Shown here piece by piece: positions 44,321 to 53,808 of a stretch of DNA of 64,000 nt (positions are counted from its first letter, which is position 1; the number at the start of each line of letters is the position of its first letter). The notes below the pieces were generated by a model. It made no database searches and was not told the DNA's origin. It saw only the letters and a list, made by a program, of their open reading frames with translations. The stretch is from Daejeonella sp. JGW-45 (GTDB taxonomy: Bacteria > Bacteroidota > Bacteroidia > Sphingobacteriales > Sphingobacteriaceae), in the NCBI RefSeq assembly GCF_029360805.1, contig NZ_JARKNC010000010.1, forward strand, positions 62,001 through 126,000, written 5' to 3'. The translations under genes were made by a program, and so were the position numbers.

Positions 44321-47011
44321 TTAATAGCCATACAGCTGGTTGAACAATAATTTGAAAGTGCCGTGACTTTGTGCCCTGAATGTGATCTCGGGGCCAAAAG
44401 CATAAAGTTTTCCTTTACCGATCCGGGCCTCGAATGCTCCAATCCCATCCTGCAGATATTCTTGTCCCCAAGCCCACCCGCTGCGTAATGATTTGGGATG
44501 CGAGAACCATAATATAGGCTTTATGGATCCGCCTGCCATAGCTTCGGTACCAACTTTGAAGACAGGGCTATTATCAAAATAGATATCAGCCTGTTCCGGC
44601 ATACCCCATGCAGCAGGCAGTTTATTATTGACGCTCACCCGCAAAACACTTCCGGGGATATAGTACTTTTCGGCAGGCAGGCGGGCATACGTGCCGTTCG
44701 CACTTCTTTCTACCAAATGGTTGCGCACAGGCAAGCCCAGGTGGTAAGCAATATTGGTACTGCTGCCGATAGTGACAATTTTGCCGCCATCTTCCAGGAA
44801 TTTCTTCAATTGCGGTATGGATTTGTCAGCGGTGATCCTGCCGGTTGTTTTTCGATATTCTTCAGGAATCATTTCCGCATTAGGACCTGCAGTTACGGGT
44901 ACTGCTTGTGAATTGAAAGCGGGAATTGCTCCCGTTACGAAGATTATAACATCATATTTAGAATTGAGCTTTCCTGCATCGATTTCCTGCGGGTATAAAA
45001 TAGAAGCTTTAAAGTTATATTGTTCCATCAGGAAACGGACCCAGCCTGAGGCCATAGATCCGCCGTAAGTATCCCACAAGGCAATACGTAAACCGGAAAG
45101 CGGGGTAATATTTTTTGGTGTACTTGCAGCCGGTTTAACTTCCAGCCCCGGGCTTTCTATCTGCTTTTTAAGAATAGCTCTGCTCTTGTTGGTTGCAGGA
45201 ATATAGAAATCACCCAATCTATCCCCGCTGTTTATTCTGGAAACACTTTGTCCGGCATGCAGCAGCTCGTTAACCGCCTGAAAGGCATTATTCGATTGGG
45301 CGTTTATCAGGTATCCTTCGGATGACGGGAGGGGTTTGATTTCAGGATTTTGCAGCTGGCCGTAAGGAATGCGTTGAAAAGGTCCTTTAAACTCGTCGAG
45401 GATTCGATCGAAATCGACGTTCATTAGATACGCCAGTGTCCATCCTGCCGCATCATATGGCGCTACCGGCGGACCGCCTTCATATTTGAAATCATTTGGA
45501 TGATCCTGAGGTTCGAACATGTCGAGGACATGCGGCCTGAATGCCTGGTCGGTTTTAATAATGTAGGAACCTTTGAGATAATTTTTCCCGGCAACGGTAA
45601 AATCTTCGCTCGCTTTATGAACGAGAATTCCAGTACGGATAAGAGCATTTACAAATTTCACCGCGGTAGGGAAATCAGCTTGTCCGGCAGGAATAATGTA
45701 TCCCCTGGCATCTCTGAGAGACAAATCCTTCATTACGCCATCAAAGTACTTCACCGGAATTTGATAGGGCACGCGACTTGCCTTTTGATCCGTTTGATAG
45801 GCCGCACTGATCGCAGCTACTTTCTTTGGCGATAGGCCCCAGGTGTTTTTACTCCCGCGTTCGATGGAGTTCTTTCCCATTAAATAGATATTGTAAAGCA
45901 GCTCGTCCCGATGGCGTTGTGCATAGTTTAATACAGCATAGTTCATAGAAACAGAATAATCAACCGATTGCCTGAAATGCCATTTTTGTGGAGTAACCGG
46001 AAAAGTTGTGCCGCCATTGGGAATAAGGCGTTCTGGCACAAGAGGTATTTCGGTAGGTGTAGGGCCGCCGACTGTTTCCGTCAGGAGACCGATGATATTG
46101 TGAAAGTAAGTGGTAGTCCTTAACCCCCCGTTGTACCATGTTGAAAAGACTGAACCGTACTTTTGTGTATATCCAGGCTTATTTTCAGCGTTCAAGCGCG
46201 TGTTTATTGCCGCACCAAGAGCATCGATGCTCGTCATTATGATCGGATCGAATACGTAGTTAAAAGGATCCCTATACGGGGCGCCGGCTACCACTGAACC
46301 CGCAGGTCCTGCCTGATGATGATTATACATGATCTGCGGGAGCCATTCTATAAACAGCTGGTTGGCGATATTTTGGCTCTCTTTGAGATTTAACATGAAG
46401 AAATCCCGGTTGTTGTCGTGCCCGGCATACTTTTCATATAACCTGGGCAGACCCTGCAGCGTACGCTTTAATGGATCTTTTTCGCGCATATACCAATTCC
46501 CTACCAATTCATGGCCATCAGGGTTTGCATGCGTCATCAAAATGATCGTATTGTCCAGGATTCGCATCGTCTCCGGATCTTTGCGGCTGATAAGCTGCCA
46601 GGCGGTTTCAATAAGCTGATGGATGCCAAGCGTTTCGGTAGCATGCAAGCCGCCGTCAATCCATACTACCGCCTTACCTTCATCAGCAAGAGCTTTGGCT
46701 TCCGTATCTGTTAATCCTTCCGCATGGGCTAGCTTTTGTGATATTTCCTTGTAGCGGCTGAGCTTATTCAGGTTTTCCGGAGAAGAAACTATGAGCATAT
46801 ATTGAGACCTTCCTTCTTCTGTTTTTCCAATCTCCGCGAATTCCGCCCGGTCGCTTAAAGAAAGATTTTTGAAATAAGCTTCGGTTTGAGTGTTTGTACT
46901 CAAATGATAATCATCACCAATATCAAAGCCAAAGTGCTCTTTAGGCGAAATCTGTGCGTAAACACCGTTTATTATCAATAAACAGATGGTCAGTAGGTAG
47001 AGTTTATGCAT
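44321..47011 (-). CDS. M14 family zinc carboxypeptidase with C-terminal extension
   Basis: 896 residues from the ATG at 47011; the signal peptide MHKLYLLTICLLIINGVYAQ begins there, so the upstream ATG at 47041 is rejected. The M14 domain (about 40-340) has zinc ligands HxxE in GGLHATETLG and a later His (MYNHHQAGP), plus the catalytic Glu in LLTETVGG. The rest (about 350-896) includes a glutamine-amidotransferase-like fold (IALWDTYGGSMASGWVRFLMEQYNF, YDVIIFVTGAIPAF). It probably removes C-terminal residues from peptides in the periplasm. Family members with this layout are uncharacterised. Confidence 0.92.
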   Translation of the reverse strand: MHKLYLLTICLLIINGVYAQISPKEHFGFDIGDDYHLSTNTQTEAYFKNLSLSDRAEFAEIGKTEEGRSQYMLIVSSPENLNKLSRYKEISQKLAHAEGLTDTEAKALADEGKAVVWIDGGLHATETLGIHQLIETAWQLISRKDPETMRILDNTIILMTHANPDGHELVGNWYMREKDPLKRTLQGLPRLYEKYAGHDNNRDFFMLNLKESQNIANQLFIEWLPQIMYNHHQAGPAGSVVAGAPYRDPFNYVFDPIIMTSIDALGAAINTRLNAENKPGYTQKYGSVFSTWYNGGLRTTTYFHNIIGLLTETVGGPTPTEIPLVPERLIPNGGTTFPVTPQKWHFRQSVDYSVSMNYAVLNYAQRHRDELLYNIYLMGKNSIERGSKNTWGLSPKKVAAISAAYQTDQKASRVPYQIPVKYFDGVMKDLSLRDARGYIIPAGQADFPTAVKFVNALIRTGILVHKASEDFTVAGKNYLKGSYIIKTDQAFRPHVLDMFEPQDHPNDFKYEGGPPVAPYDAAGWTLAYLMNVDFDRILDEFKGPFQRIPYGQLQNPEIKPLPSSEGYLINAQSNNAFQAVNELLHAGQSVSRINSGDRLGDFYIPATNKSRAILKKQIESPGLEVKPAASTPKNITPLSGLRIALWDTYGGSMASGWVRFLMEQYNFKASILYPQEIDAGKLNSKYDVIIFVTGAIPAFNSQAVPVTAGPNAEMIPEEYRKTTGRITADKSIPQLKKFLEDGGKIVTIGSSTNIAYHLGLPVRNHLVERSANGTYARLPAEKYYIPGSVLRVSVNNKLPAAWGMPEQADIYFDNSPVFKVGTEAMAGGSIKPILWFSHPKSLRSGWAWGQEYLQDGIGAFEARIGKGKLYAFGPEITFRAQSHGTFKLLFNQLYGY

Positions 47012-47113
47012 TAATTCAAGTTTATGAATGCAAGATAGCACAGAAAGAGCGGGGAATCAATCGTTTTTAAGGTATCTTCAACATCAAAACGTCAATCAAT
47101 TTGTTAACTCTGT

Positions 47114-47860
47114 ATGACTCCTTACGAAAAGCAGGCTTACCACGAGCTGGAGATTTGGAAACTTAAGATCAGAAAACGACCCTCGTTGTTAAATTCGGCT
47201 GCAAAAAGCCTGCAAAACAGGATAAACAGGATCATCCCTGAGAAGATTCACAATGCCATAACTCTTACAATTGAAAAAATGGTGAAGGCTGTTTTGTTTG
47301 GAGCGAAATATACTACCAAAGAGCCGAAACAGCACGACTCCCTGCAGCTGAGAGAAGCGTTTGTTAAAGAAAGGATCGAGTTTTATAGAAAGACAGCCTC
47401 TGCCGAGGGCGCCGTAACCGGAGCAGGCGGAATTCTACTTGGTCTTGCTGATTTTCCCATTCTTATTGGCATTAAGATGAAAATGCTGTTTGATATAGCT
47501 GCTATATATGGTTACGATGTGAAGAACTACAAGGAGCGGCTGTATATTCTTTATATTTTTCAGCTCGCATTTTCAAGTCAGCAAGGAAGAAACGATGTTT
47601 TCAGGCAGATGGAAGACTGGGAAAATTACCAAAGGAGCCTTCCGGAAGATATTGATGAGTTCGACTGGCGTACGTTTCAGCAAGAGTACCGGGATTATAT
47701 TGACCTGGCCAAGATGGCTCAATTGATCCCTGTTATTGGCGCAGCAGTTGGAGCAATTGTCAACTACAAACTGATAAACAAACTCGGCGAAACGGCTGTT
47801 AATTGTTATCGGATGCGGAAAGTAAGCTCTTTGAAAATAATAAGCAATGGTATTCGATAA
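47114..47860 (+). CDS. EcsC family protein
   Basis: 248 residues. The EcsC core is visible: RKTASAEGAVTGAGGILLGLADFPILIGIKMKMLFDIAAIYGYD (about 95-138), then LYILYIFQLAFSS and a C-terminal helical hydrophobic segment LIPVIGAAVGAIVNYKLINKLGETAVNCYRMR. EcsC proteins are membrane-associated and linked to ABC exporters in Bacillus, but their action is unknown. It stands alone, divergent from the M14 gene (102 bp gap). Confidence 0.9.
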   Translation: MTPYEKQAYHELEIWKLKIRKRPSLLNSAAKSLQNRINRIIPEKIHNAITLTIEKMVKAVLFGAKYTTKEPKQHDSLQLREAFVKERIEFYRKTASAEGAVTGAGGILLGLADFPILIGIKMKMLFDIAAIYGYDVKNYKERLYILYIFQLAFSSQQGRNDVFRQMEDWENYQRSLPEDIDEFDWRTFQQEYRDYIDLAKMAQLIPVIGAAVGAIVNYKLINKLGETAVNCYRMRKVSSLKIISNGIR

Positions 47861-47919
47861 CAGTTAGCCGGTGCTTCGATATTTGTTGCCGGATACAGCT
47901 GCAGTTTAATGTAAAGCCG

Positions 47920-48465
47920 CTAAAATAATTTCTCGTTAGGAGGTTTAATGCCTTTTAGCCGCAGGTATATTGTCGCCTGTGCACGATGATGTGTCTGATG
48001 TTCAAATGCTTTATTCAGCCAGCCGTATTGCGTTACTTCGTAGGTGCCTCGTTTTACGATGTTACTTAGCTTCGAAGCATCCAGGTTTCTTATAGATTCG
48101 ATGGCGAAATCATATGTCTGCATGACAACCTGGGTTAAAGCTGTTTTTGTTTTGAGCTCATTCATTTTTTCCAGGGATTTGCCCTGAAATATTGGCGTTG
48201 CCCCGGTTCCGCTAACGATAAGCCCAATAGTGCCCTGTGACATATGCAACATCTGTTCAGCGAAGCTTCTGATATCCGGCGTTGGCCTGAAGTTCATTCC
48301 TTCTTCAGGCATTGCATCTAAATATTCCTTGGTGTAAGATTTCGCGCGTTCCCAATCCGCTACCATATGTCCCTTAATAATCTCGTCGGTCATTCCCTGG
48401 CCAAAAAGAGAATTACTCATTAAAATCAACAAGCAAATGCTTAACATATTTGTTAGAGTCTTCAT
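47920..48465 (-). CDS. Secreted DinB-family protein
   Basis: 181 residues. A signal peptide (MLSICLLILMSNSLFGQ) makes it one of the exported DinB proteins. Metal-site His residues are seen in AKSYTKEYLDAMPEEGMNFRP/SFAEQMLHM (first His about 73) and NKAFEHQTHHRAQATIYL (about 157-161). DinB helical fold; function unknown, possibly metal- or thiol-dependent. It follows the FAD oxidoreductase gene by 37 bp on the same strand. Confidence 0.88.
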   Translation of the reverse strand: MKTLTNMLSICLLILMSNSLFGQGMTDEIIKGHMVADWERAKSYTKEYLDAMPEEGMNFRPTPDIRSFAEQMLHMSQGTIGLIVSGTGATPIFQGKSLEKMNELKTKTALTQVVMQTYDFAIESIRNLDASKLSNIVKRGTYEVTQYGWLNKAFEHQTHHRAQATIYLRLKGIKPPNEKLF

Positions 48466-48502
48466 AACCTGTATCTCGTAATCTTATTTCAGAACTATAC
48501 AT

Positions 48503-49762
48503 CTAACTTAGCAAATTACCGGCAAAATCAACTCTTATGTTAAAAGGCTGCAGATAACGGTCAGCTAATACAGCGAATTCTTTCCTGGTAATCTGTCTTT
48601 TGGGTTCGAATTTGGTGTCGAAATTAAAACTTTCTTTCCATCCCTCTTCGATCTCTTTTTTTAGTTCGTCACCACGTGTTGCTGTAAACATAAAAAGGTT
48701 AATAGCATCTTCAATGGTCATGGCCTCCCTCTTATTGTCGGCAAACCATATCTGGCTTCTTGAATAAAATTCCCTCATTGGCGCCCGTAACTGTTCAGAA
48801 GAAATTGTCCCGGCGGTATCGAATTTGATAACGGTATGGTCGTCCTCTTTCGTCAGGGAAGGTTTTAAGAGGCCACTGACAGACATCCGCTGAAACGCCA
48901 GGAAATTCGGATCACTGCGCTTAATATCGGCCAAGGGAATCAGTTCGGCACCGAAGGCCATCAGTTCACCCTGCACTACCCTGACGTTAATGTTTTTCGT
49001 GACGGTTTTAAAGAAAGCGCAATAGGAAGCGATTGTTCCTGCAGCCTGACCGGCAGACATGTTAACGGGGGTTACGGTATTATTACTTTTTGGCACTATG
49101 ATAAAGTTATCTACTCCTGCCGGGATCATAGCGCCCAGGGGAATTGGACATACTGAACGGGACATACCTGTTCCTGAGTAAGCCGTTGCGACTGTGCTCC
49201 GGTATAGTTTGCCTTCAAAAAGCTCAGGCGCAGCCGTCTGTGTTGTCATGGTTTTATTGGGATCGATTCGAAGGATAGACGCGATAAGAAGATTTTCAGT
49301 TGCATCAACAACAGCATCTGCTTTAATCTTTTGTCCGCCCCTTAACCTGATTTCCCATCCTTTTCCATCTTTTTCGATTTTTTCGAGTGAACTATTTAAA
49401 GTAACTGTTAAATTTTTCGTGGTGTCGGTAATAGATTTTACAAGCAAAGAATATTGAGCTTTGGTCATGTTAGGGTCTAATGTGGCTGCAGAATCTTTTG
49501 TTTCAGATTTCTTTCTTGTTTTCAGCTGGTATTGGTCTCGGATCTTTTCCAGGTAACTTAGGTCTTCGGCAGAAAGGTCAGCACTGATTTGCGGTGTTTG
49601 AGTCAATAGAACGGTCTTTGCTCCCGATCTGGCAGACTGTATAGATGCGGCAATGCTTCCCGCAGTATTTCCTATAACTAACACGCCTGTTTTAATTGTT
49701 TGCGCGGAAAGAGACAGGCTGGTAACAAAAAGTACTATAACTGAAAAAACATATTTGACCAT
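48503..49762 (-). CDS. FAD-dependent oxidoreductase (xanthan-lyase-associated type)
   Basis: 419 residues with a signal peptide (VIVLFVTSLSLSAQ). The nucleotide-binding start VLVIGNTAGSIAASIQSARSGAKTVLL is a divergent GxGxxG. C-terminal parts have SRSVCPIPLGAMIPAGVDNFIIV and TPVNMSAGQAAGTIAS, the FAD_oxidored pattern, and end with an SLH-like segment (ITRKEFAVLADRYLQPF). Short relative to homologues of about 500-600 residues, with the middle region reduced. The role is unknown. The canonical Gly are partly missing, so FAD binding should be tested. Confidence 0.82.
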   Translation of the reverse strand: MVKYVFSVIVLFVTSLSLSAQTIKTGVLVIGNTAGSIAASIQSARSGAKTVLLTQTPQISADLSAEDLSYLEKIRDQYQLKTRKKSETKDSAATLDPNMTKAQYSLLVKSITDTTKNLTVTLNSSLEKIEKDGKGWEIRLRGGQKIKADAVVDATENLLIASILRIDPNKTMTTQTAAPELFEGKLYRSTVATAYSGTGMSRSVCPIPLGAMIPAGVDNFIIVPKSNNTVTPVNMSAGQAAGTIASYCAFFKTVTKNINVRVVQGELMAFGAELIPLADIKRSDPNFLAFQRMSVSGLLKPSLTKEDDHTVIKFDTAGTISSEQLRAPMREFYSRSQIWFADNKREAMTIEDAINLFMFTATRGDELKKEIEEGWKESFNFDTKFEPKRQITRKEFAVLADRYLQPFNIRVDFAGNLLS

Positions 49763-49813
49763 GTCGATTTTTGAAGAGTGTTAATTTACTGTTTCTTTTA
49801 TTAAGTTTATTAT

Positions 49814-51508
49814 ATGGAAAGGAATGGCAAGTATATCAAACTGATTAACATACGAAATAGTATTATTTATTTGTCATGCGCATTAAGTTTTTTCCTTGGC
49901 GGATTTATAACCCGGCAAATGGAGGAGGATAAAATAACTATTTCTGTGATAAAAGAGGCGCAGAAGATAATTGGCATAGGGTTCACCAATGCTGAGGCAG
50001 ATTCCATGATCCAGACGCTGGAAACACGACGAAAAAATTACGCGGAATTAAGAAAGCTTAATATGCCTAACTCCGTCGTACCGTCAATGAATTTTAACCC
50101 GCTACCGGTAGGATATCGGTTCCCCGATAAAATAAGCGCGTTCAAAATACCGGCTGCGCCTAAAGCAAAACTCAGCGCCAGCCGGGACGAATTGGCGTTT
50201 AAATCGGTTTCTGAACTTGCCGCACTGGTTCGCACAAAGCAAATTACCTCTGTCGAACTTACGGGCTTTTTTATTGAGCGTTTAAGGAAATATAATCCTG
50301 TTCTGCAGCACACCATTGTTATTACCGAGGCGAGAGCGTTGGCACAGGCAAAAAAAGCAGACGAGGAGATAAGCTCGGGCCATTATCGTGGTGTTTTGCA
50401 TGGAATTCCATTTGGCGCCAAGGATCTGTTAGCAACTAAGGACTATAAGACCACCTGGGGATCGGTTCCCTATAAAGATCAGGTTATAGATACGGATGCT
50501 ACAGTTATTACCCGTCTGGAGGCTGCCGGTGCAGTTCTTGTTGCGAAGCTGACACTTGGTGAGCTCGCCATGGGAGATGTCTGGTTTGGTGGAAAAACAA
50601 AAAATCCATGGGACGTTAAACGTGGATCCAGTGGCTCTTCCGCAGGGTCTGCCTCCGCCGTGGCGGCGGGATGTTTACCATTTGCTATAGGATCGGAAAC
50701 CTATGGCTCGATAGTATCCCCTTCTGATGAATGCGGTACAACCGGTTTGCGACCAACATTCGGCAGGGTCAGCAAGTATGGTGCGATGGCCTTAAGCTGG
50801 AGTATGGATAAGCTGGGACCCATTGCCAGGAATGTGGAAGATTGTGCAATCGTTTTTAATGCGATCATGGGGCCGGATGGAAAAGATCTGAGTGTGATCA
50901 CAGCACCGTTCAGCTATATATCGTCCTCAAGTAGGAGTTTAAAGGGGGTACGCATTGGTTATATTAAGTCTGAGTTCAATAAAAAGGACGATAACTATGA
51001 AAACGATAGCCTGACCCTTGTTAAATTAAAAGAAATGGGTGCCGAGCTGATTCCTTTTGAACTGCCAGTATTGCCATACGTGGAAATGAGCATTGCGTTA
51101 TCGGCAGAGGCAGGGGCGGCATTTGACGAACTGATACTTACAAACAGGGAAGATCTGATGGTGGATCAGCATAAGGGGGCAAGGCCAAACGGATTACGAG
51201 CCGCCCGTTTCATCCCGGCTGTAGAATATATACAGGCTAACCGTGCCAGAACCTTATTGATTGAACAACTGAATGAAAAGATGAAAAGTATCGACGTATT
51301 CGTTGCCCCTTCCTTTGGGTTGAATCTGCGGGTTACAAATTTGAGTGGCCATCCATGTGTAGTTTTACCGAACGGATTTAACAAGGGACTTCCCGGGAGC
51401 ATCACCTTTACCGGACAATTATTTGGCGAGGGGAAACTTTTGCAAATTGCACGCAGTTATCAGCTAGCCACCTCATTTAACGACCTACATCCACCACTGA
51501 ACTTTTAA
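49814..51508 (+). CDS. Amidase signature family protein
   Basis: 564 residues with an N-terminal membrane segment (about 13-32, IIYLSCALSFFLGGF). The amidase domain (about 128-560) has the Ser-cisSer-Lys triad: Lys in GIPFGAKDLLATKDY, and RGSSGSSAGSASAVAAGCLPFAIGSETYGS(I). It hydrolyses amides; it could act on peptide-derived or aryl amides. A linker of about 90 residues precedes the amidase domain. Divergent from the FAD gene (51 bp). Followed by two DinB-superfamily genes on the same strand. Confidence 0.93.
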   Translation: MERNGKYIKLINIRNSIIYLSCALSFFLGGFITRQMEEDKITISVIKEAQKIIGIGFTNAEADSMIQTLETRRKNYAELRKLNMPNSVVPSMNFNPLPVGYRFPDKISAFKIPAAPKAKLSASRDELAFKSVSELAALVRTKQITSVELTGFFIERLRKYNPVLQHTIVITEARALAQAKKADEEISSGHYRGVLHGIPFGAKDLLATKDYKTTWGSVPYKDQVIDTDATVITRLEAAGAVLVAKLTLGELAMGDVWFGGKTKNPWDVKRGSSGSSAGSASAVAAGCLPFAIGSETYGSIVSPSDECGTTGLRPTFGRVSKYGAMALSWSMDKLGPIARNVEDCAIVFNAIMGPDGKDLSVITAPFSYISSSSRSLKGVRIGYIKSEFNKKDDNYENDSLTLVKLKEMGAELIPFELPVLPYVEMSIALSAEAGAAFDELILTNREDLMVDQHKGARPNGLRAARFIPAVEYIQANRARTLLIEQLNEKMKSIDVFVAPSFGLNLRVTNLSGHPCVVLPNGFNKGLPGSITFTGQLFGEGKLLQIARSYQLATSFNDLHPPLNF

Positions 51509-51532
51509 ACCGTTACGCACGGCCTGAGGCCA

Positions 51533-52363
51533 ATGTTCAAATTTGATATGATACCAGTACTTCACTTATTTCCAAGGCTTAACTCCTCGCTTATTGATCT
51601 TTTGACGGGATTGTCGCCCGTTCAATGGAATAGTCCCACAGTTTGTAGACAATGGCTGGTCAAAGATATCGCGGCGCACTTACTAGACACAGCATTAAGA
51701 CGGGTTTCGTCAGGCCGGGATAATCATTTCGGGGCGGCTCCTGAGATAGGGTCGTATAGCGGACTTGTCGATTTCCTGAACGAACTGAACGCCGAATGGG
51801 TAAGGGCTTACAAAAGAGTCAGCCCGGAAGTGCTTGTAAAGCAGCTTTCAATAGCTCAAGACGACTTCTATGAGTACCTCCTTACCGTTGACCTTAGAGA
51901 ACCAGCGCCCTATCCGGTTTCGTGGGCAGGAGAAGAGGAGTCCAGTCAATGGTTTGATATCGCCAGGGAGTATACTGAGCGCTGGCATCATCAGCAGCAA
52001 ATAAGACAGGCCGTGGGCGCAGGATCCATCCTAAATAGAGAATTATATTTCCCGTTTCTGCAAATAAGTATGCTGGCGCTGCCCTTCCATTATAGCACGC
52101 AGACAGCGCCCGAGGGCACCACAATCAAAATAAATATAGTGGGCGAAGCTGGCGGCAGCTGGGTAATATCAAGAACGGAAAGATCATGGGAATTCGCAAG
52201 TACTGATACCGAAGCCAATAACCAGGTATATATTGATCAGAACATTGCCTGGATGCTTTTTTCCAAAGGGGTTGATATTTATGAAGCTCAGCAATATTGG
52301 CAGATCTTAGGCAATTATCAACTGGGATTTCATGCATTGAAAATGAGGGCTTTTATGGTTTAA
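51533..52363 (+). CDS. Maleylpyruvate-isomerase-type DinB-superfamily protein
   Basis: 276 residues. The N-terminal mycothiol-dependent maleylpyruvate isomerase-like domain (about 8-175) has the metal-site residues of VKDIAAHLLDTALRR (His about 45) and YTERWHHQQQIRQAVG (His about 147-148), and is followed by a smaller C-terminal domain. The N-terminus FPRLNSSLIDLLTGLSPVQWNSPTVCRQWLVKDI is family-typical. Related proteins use mycothiol or bacillithiol, but the thiol used here is not known. It starts 24 bp after the amidase gene; an alternative start is the ATG at 51548. Confidence 0.85.
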   Translation: MFKFDMIPVLHLFPRLNSSLIDLLTGLSPVQWNSPTVCRQWLVKDIAAHLLDTALRRVSSGRDNHFGAAPEIGSYSGLVDFLNELNAEWVRAYKRVSPEVLVKQLSIAQDDFYEYLLTVDLREPAPYPVSWAGEEESSQWFDIAREYTERWHHQQQIRQAVGAGSILNRELYFPFLQISMLALPFHYSTQTAPEGTTIKINIVGEAGGSWVISRTERSWEFASTDTEANNQVYIDQNIAWMLFSKGVDIYEAQQYWQILGNYQLGFHALKMRAFMV

Positions 52364-52374
52364 ATTTTATTAAT

Positions 52375-52914
52375 ATGACAGATATAGAAAACCTGAAATA
52401 TCCAATTGGAAGGTTTAAGTATGAAACCGGACGTAATGGCGTGGACGAACTTATAGATCGTATATCCACGCTTCCTCAGAGGCTGCGGACTGAGGTCGAA
52501 GGGTTAAGCGAAAGTCAGCTTGGCACACCTTATCGTGAAGGTGGCTGGACACTGCGGCAGGTTGTTCATCACATCGCCGACAGCCACATTAACGCTTACA
52601 GCCGCTTCAAGCTGGCCATGACTGAAACGAACCCTGAAATAAGACCGTATAATGAAGGTCAATGGGCGGAATGTGAAGACGCAAAACATAGTCATATTTC
52701 ACTTTCGCTGGAATTGATTGAAGCATTACATAAAAGGTGGGTATTCTTTCTGAGAACCTTAAATAAAGACGATCTCCAGCGAACCTACTATCATCCTGTA
52801 AATAAGAAGCAGTCAGCGCTTCTCGAGATTATCAGTATGTACGCCTGGCATGGCGACCATCACCTGGCTCACATCGATGCCGCTAAACGACGAAATAAAT
52901 GGCAGGACAATTAA
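52375..52914 (+). CDS. YfiT-like putative metal-dependent (bacillithiol) transferase
   Basis: 179 residues from the ATG at 52375. DinB fold with the YfiT motifs: PIGRF at the start, GGWTLRQVVHHIADSHINAYSRFKLAMTE (metal His) and ISMYAWHGDHHLAHI (second and third His). YfiT proteins are Zn/Ni-binding and assigned as bacillithiol S-transferases in Bacillus. The longer ORF from 52297 overlaps the preceding gene by 67 bases and is rejected. Its stop lies in the loop of a hairpin at 52898-52925. Confidence 0.92.
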   Translation: MTDIENLKYPIGRFKYETGRNGVDELIDRISTLPQRLRTEVEGLSESQLGTPYREGGWTLRQVVHHIADSHINAYSRFKLAMTETNPEIRPYNEGQWAECEDAKHSHISLSLELIEALHKRWVFFLRTLNKDDLQRTYYHPVNKKQSALLEIISMYAWHGDHHLAHIDAAKRRNKWQDN

Positions 52915-52925
52915 GCCCTGCCATT
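52898..52925. terminator. Hairpin around the YfiT stop codon
   Basis: AATGGCAGG (52898-52906) and CCTGCCATT (52917-52925) form a perfect 9-bp stem with a 10-base loop that includes the YfiT stop codon. On the minus strand the stem is followed by TATTTCG, so it more likely ends the convergent outer-membrane protein gene, 7 bases after its stop codon. Confidence 0.55.
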
Positions 52926-52932
52926 CGATCAG

Positions 52933-53775
52933 TTAAAAAACATTGAATATGTTATGTTCAATACGAAACAGGAACATGTTTTTTGCCATTCTGTTCATAT
53001 TGCCGTATAACTGGAGCCGTTTGGAGAATTCAAGCCTTGTTCTGCTGCCCAATATGAGCTGAACCGCTGGTGCCGCTTCCATAAAACTTTGGGATTTACC
53101 GATATTGCTTTTTCCAAGAATCTCCAGGTACACATTGAGGTTAGGCTGCGAATAGCTTGTATATGTCTTCGGATATGTTAACAGTCCGGCTGAAAAAGTA
53201 TACCCGATCGACTCATCCGCCTGTCCTGGCAGCAGTTTATAACCTCCGCGGTTGTCCAGGGCCTTGGTATAATTCACAGAAGCAGACAGGGCGAGTTTAT
53301 GTATCAGCTGTGTAATGACGATACCCCCCTGCAAGCCGCTGTTATCACCATCAAGATTAATTTCATCCTGAGATATACTCGATATAGAACCAGGGTCCGT
53401 TGTTGTGTACAGCGGATTCTTTACAGACGTATAACGGCCAAATGCTGCGGCCCTGAAATGCCGTTGCAAACTATCTATGGATAGGAACCGGTATTTTGCA
53501 TAAAAGCCAAAGCCCTCGATCTTTTGAGATTTCTGATGCAAGTCTGAAATGTAGAAAGACGAATGAGCCATCAGGTTTTTTGATATGCCCAGCATGATTT
53601 CCGGGATAGTCCGGAGCCCCAGATCAGGCCCGGGAACCAGCTCGGTCGTCAGGCGCAGCCCGATCGAATTCCGGGGCATGTTGCTCGCGGGTTCGGTTGA
53701 TACGTAGAGCTCCTGTGCATCCAGCTTCTGATTGAAGGCCAGATGTACTAATAAAAATACTAACAGCTTCTTCAC
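52933..53775 (-). CDS. Predicted outer-membrane protein of a metal-handling operon
   Basis: 280 residues with a signal peptide (KLLVFLLVHLAFNQKLDAQ). The rest has a beta-barrel pattern of alternating hydrophobic strands with aromatic ends (GFGFYAKYRFLSID, LALSASVNYTKALD, SIGYTFSAGLLTYPKTYT, LNVYLEILGKS, AAPAVQLILGSRTRLEFS, FLFRIEHNIFNVF with a terminal Phe). No domain is recognised by name. It lies 33 bp after the HMA-domain gene and is probably in the same operon, suggesting a link to metal transport across the outer membrane; that is inference. Confidence 0.75.
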   Translation of the reverse strand: MKKLLVFLLVHLAFNQKLDAQELYVSTEPASNMPRNSIGLRLTTELVPGPDLGLRTIPEIMLGISKNLMAHSSFYISDLHQKSQKIEGFGFYAKYRFLSIDSLQRHFRAAAFGRYTSVKNPLYTTTDPGSISSISQDEINLDGDNSGLQGGIVITQLIHKLALSASVNYTKALDNRGGYKLLPGQADESIGYTFSAGLLTYPKTYTSYSQPNLNVYLEILGKSNIGKSQSFMEAAPAVQLILGSRTRLEFSKRLQLYGNMNRMAKNMFLFRIEHNIFNVF

Positions 53776-53808
53776 ACTAGATGGTTACATGGTAAACCCT
53801 CGCGCCGC

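Noticed and set aside
52297..52374. YfiT start 26 codons upstream
   Set aside because: It overlaps the preceding gene by 67 bases, and the extra residues have no similarity to the family.
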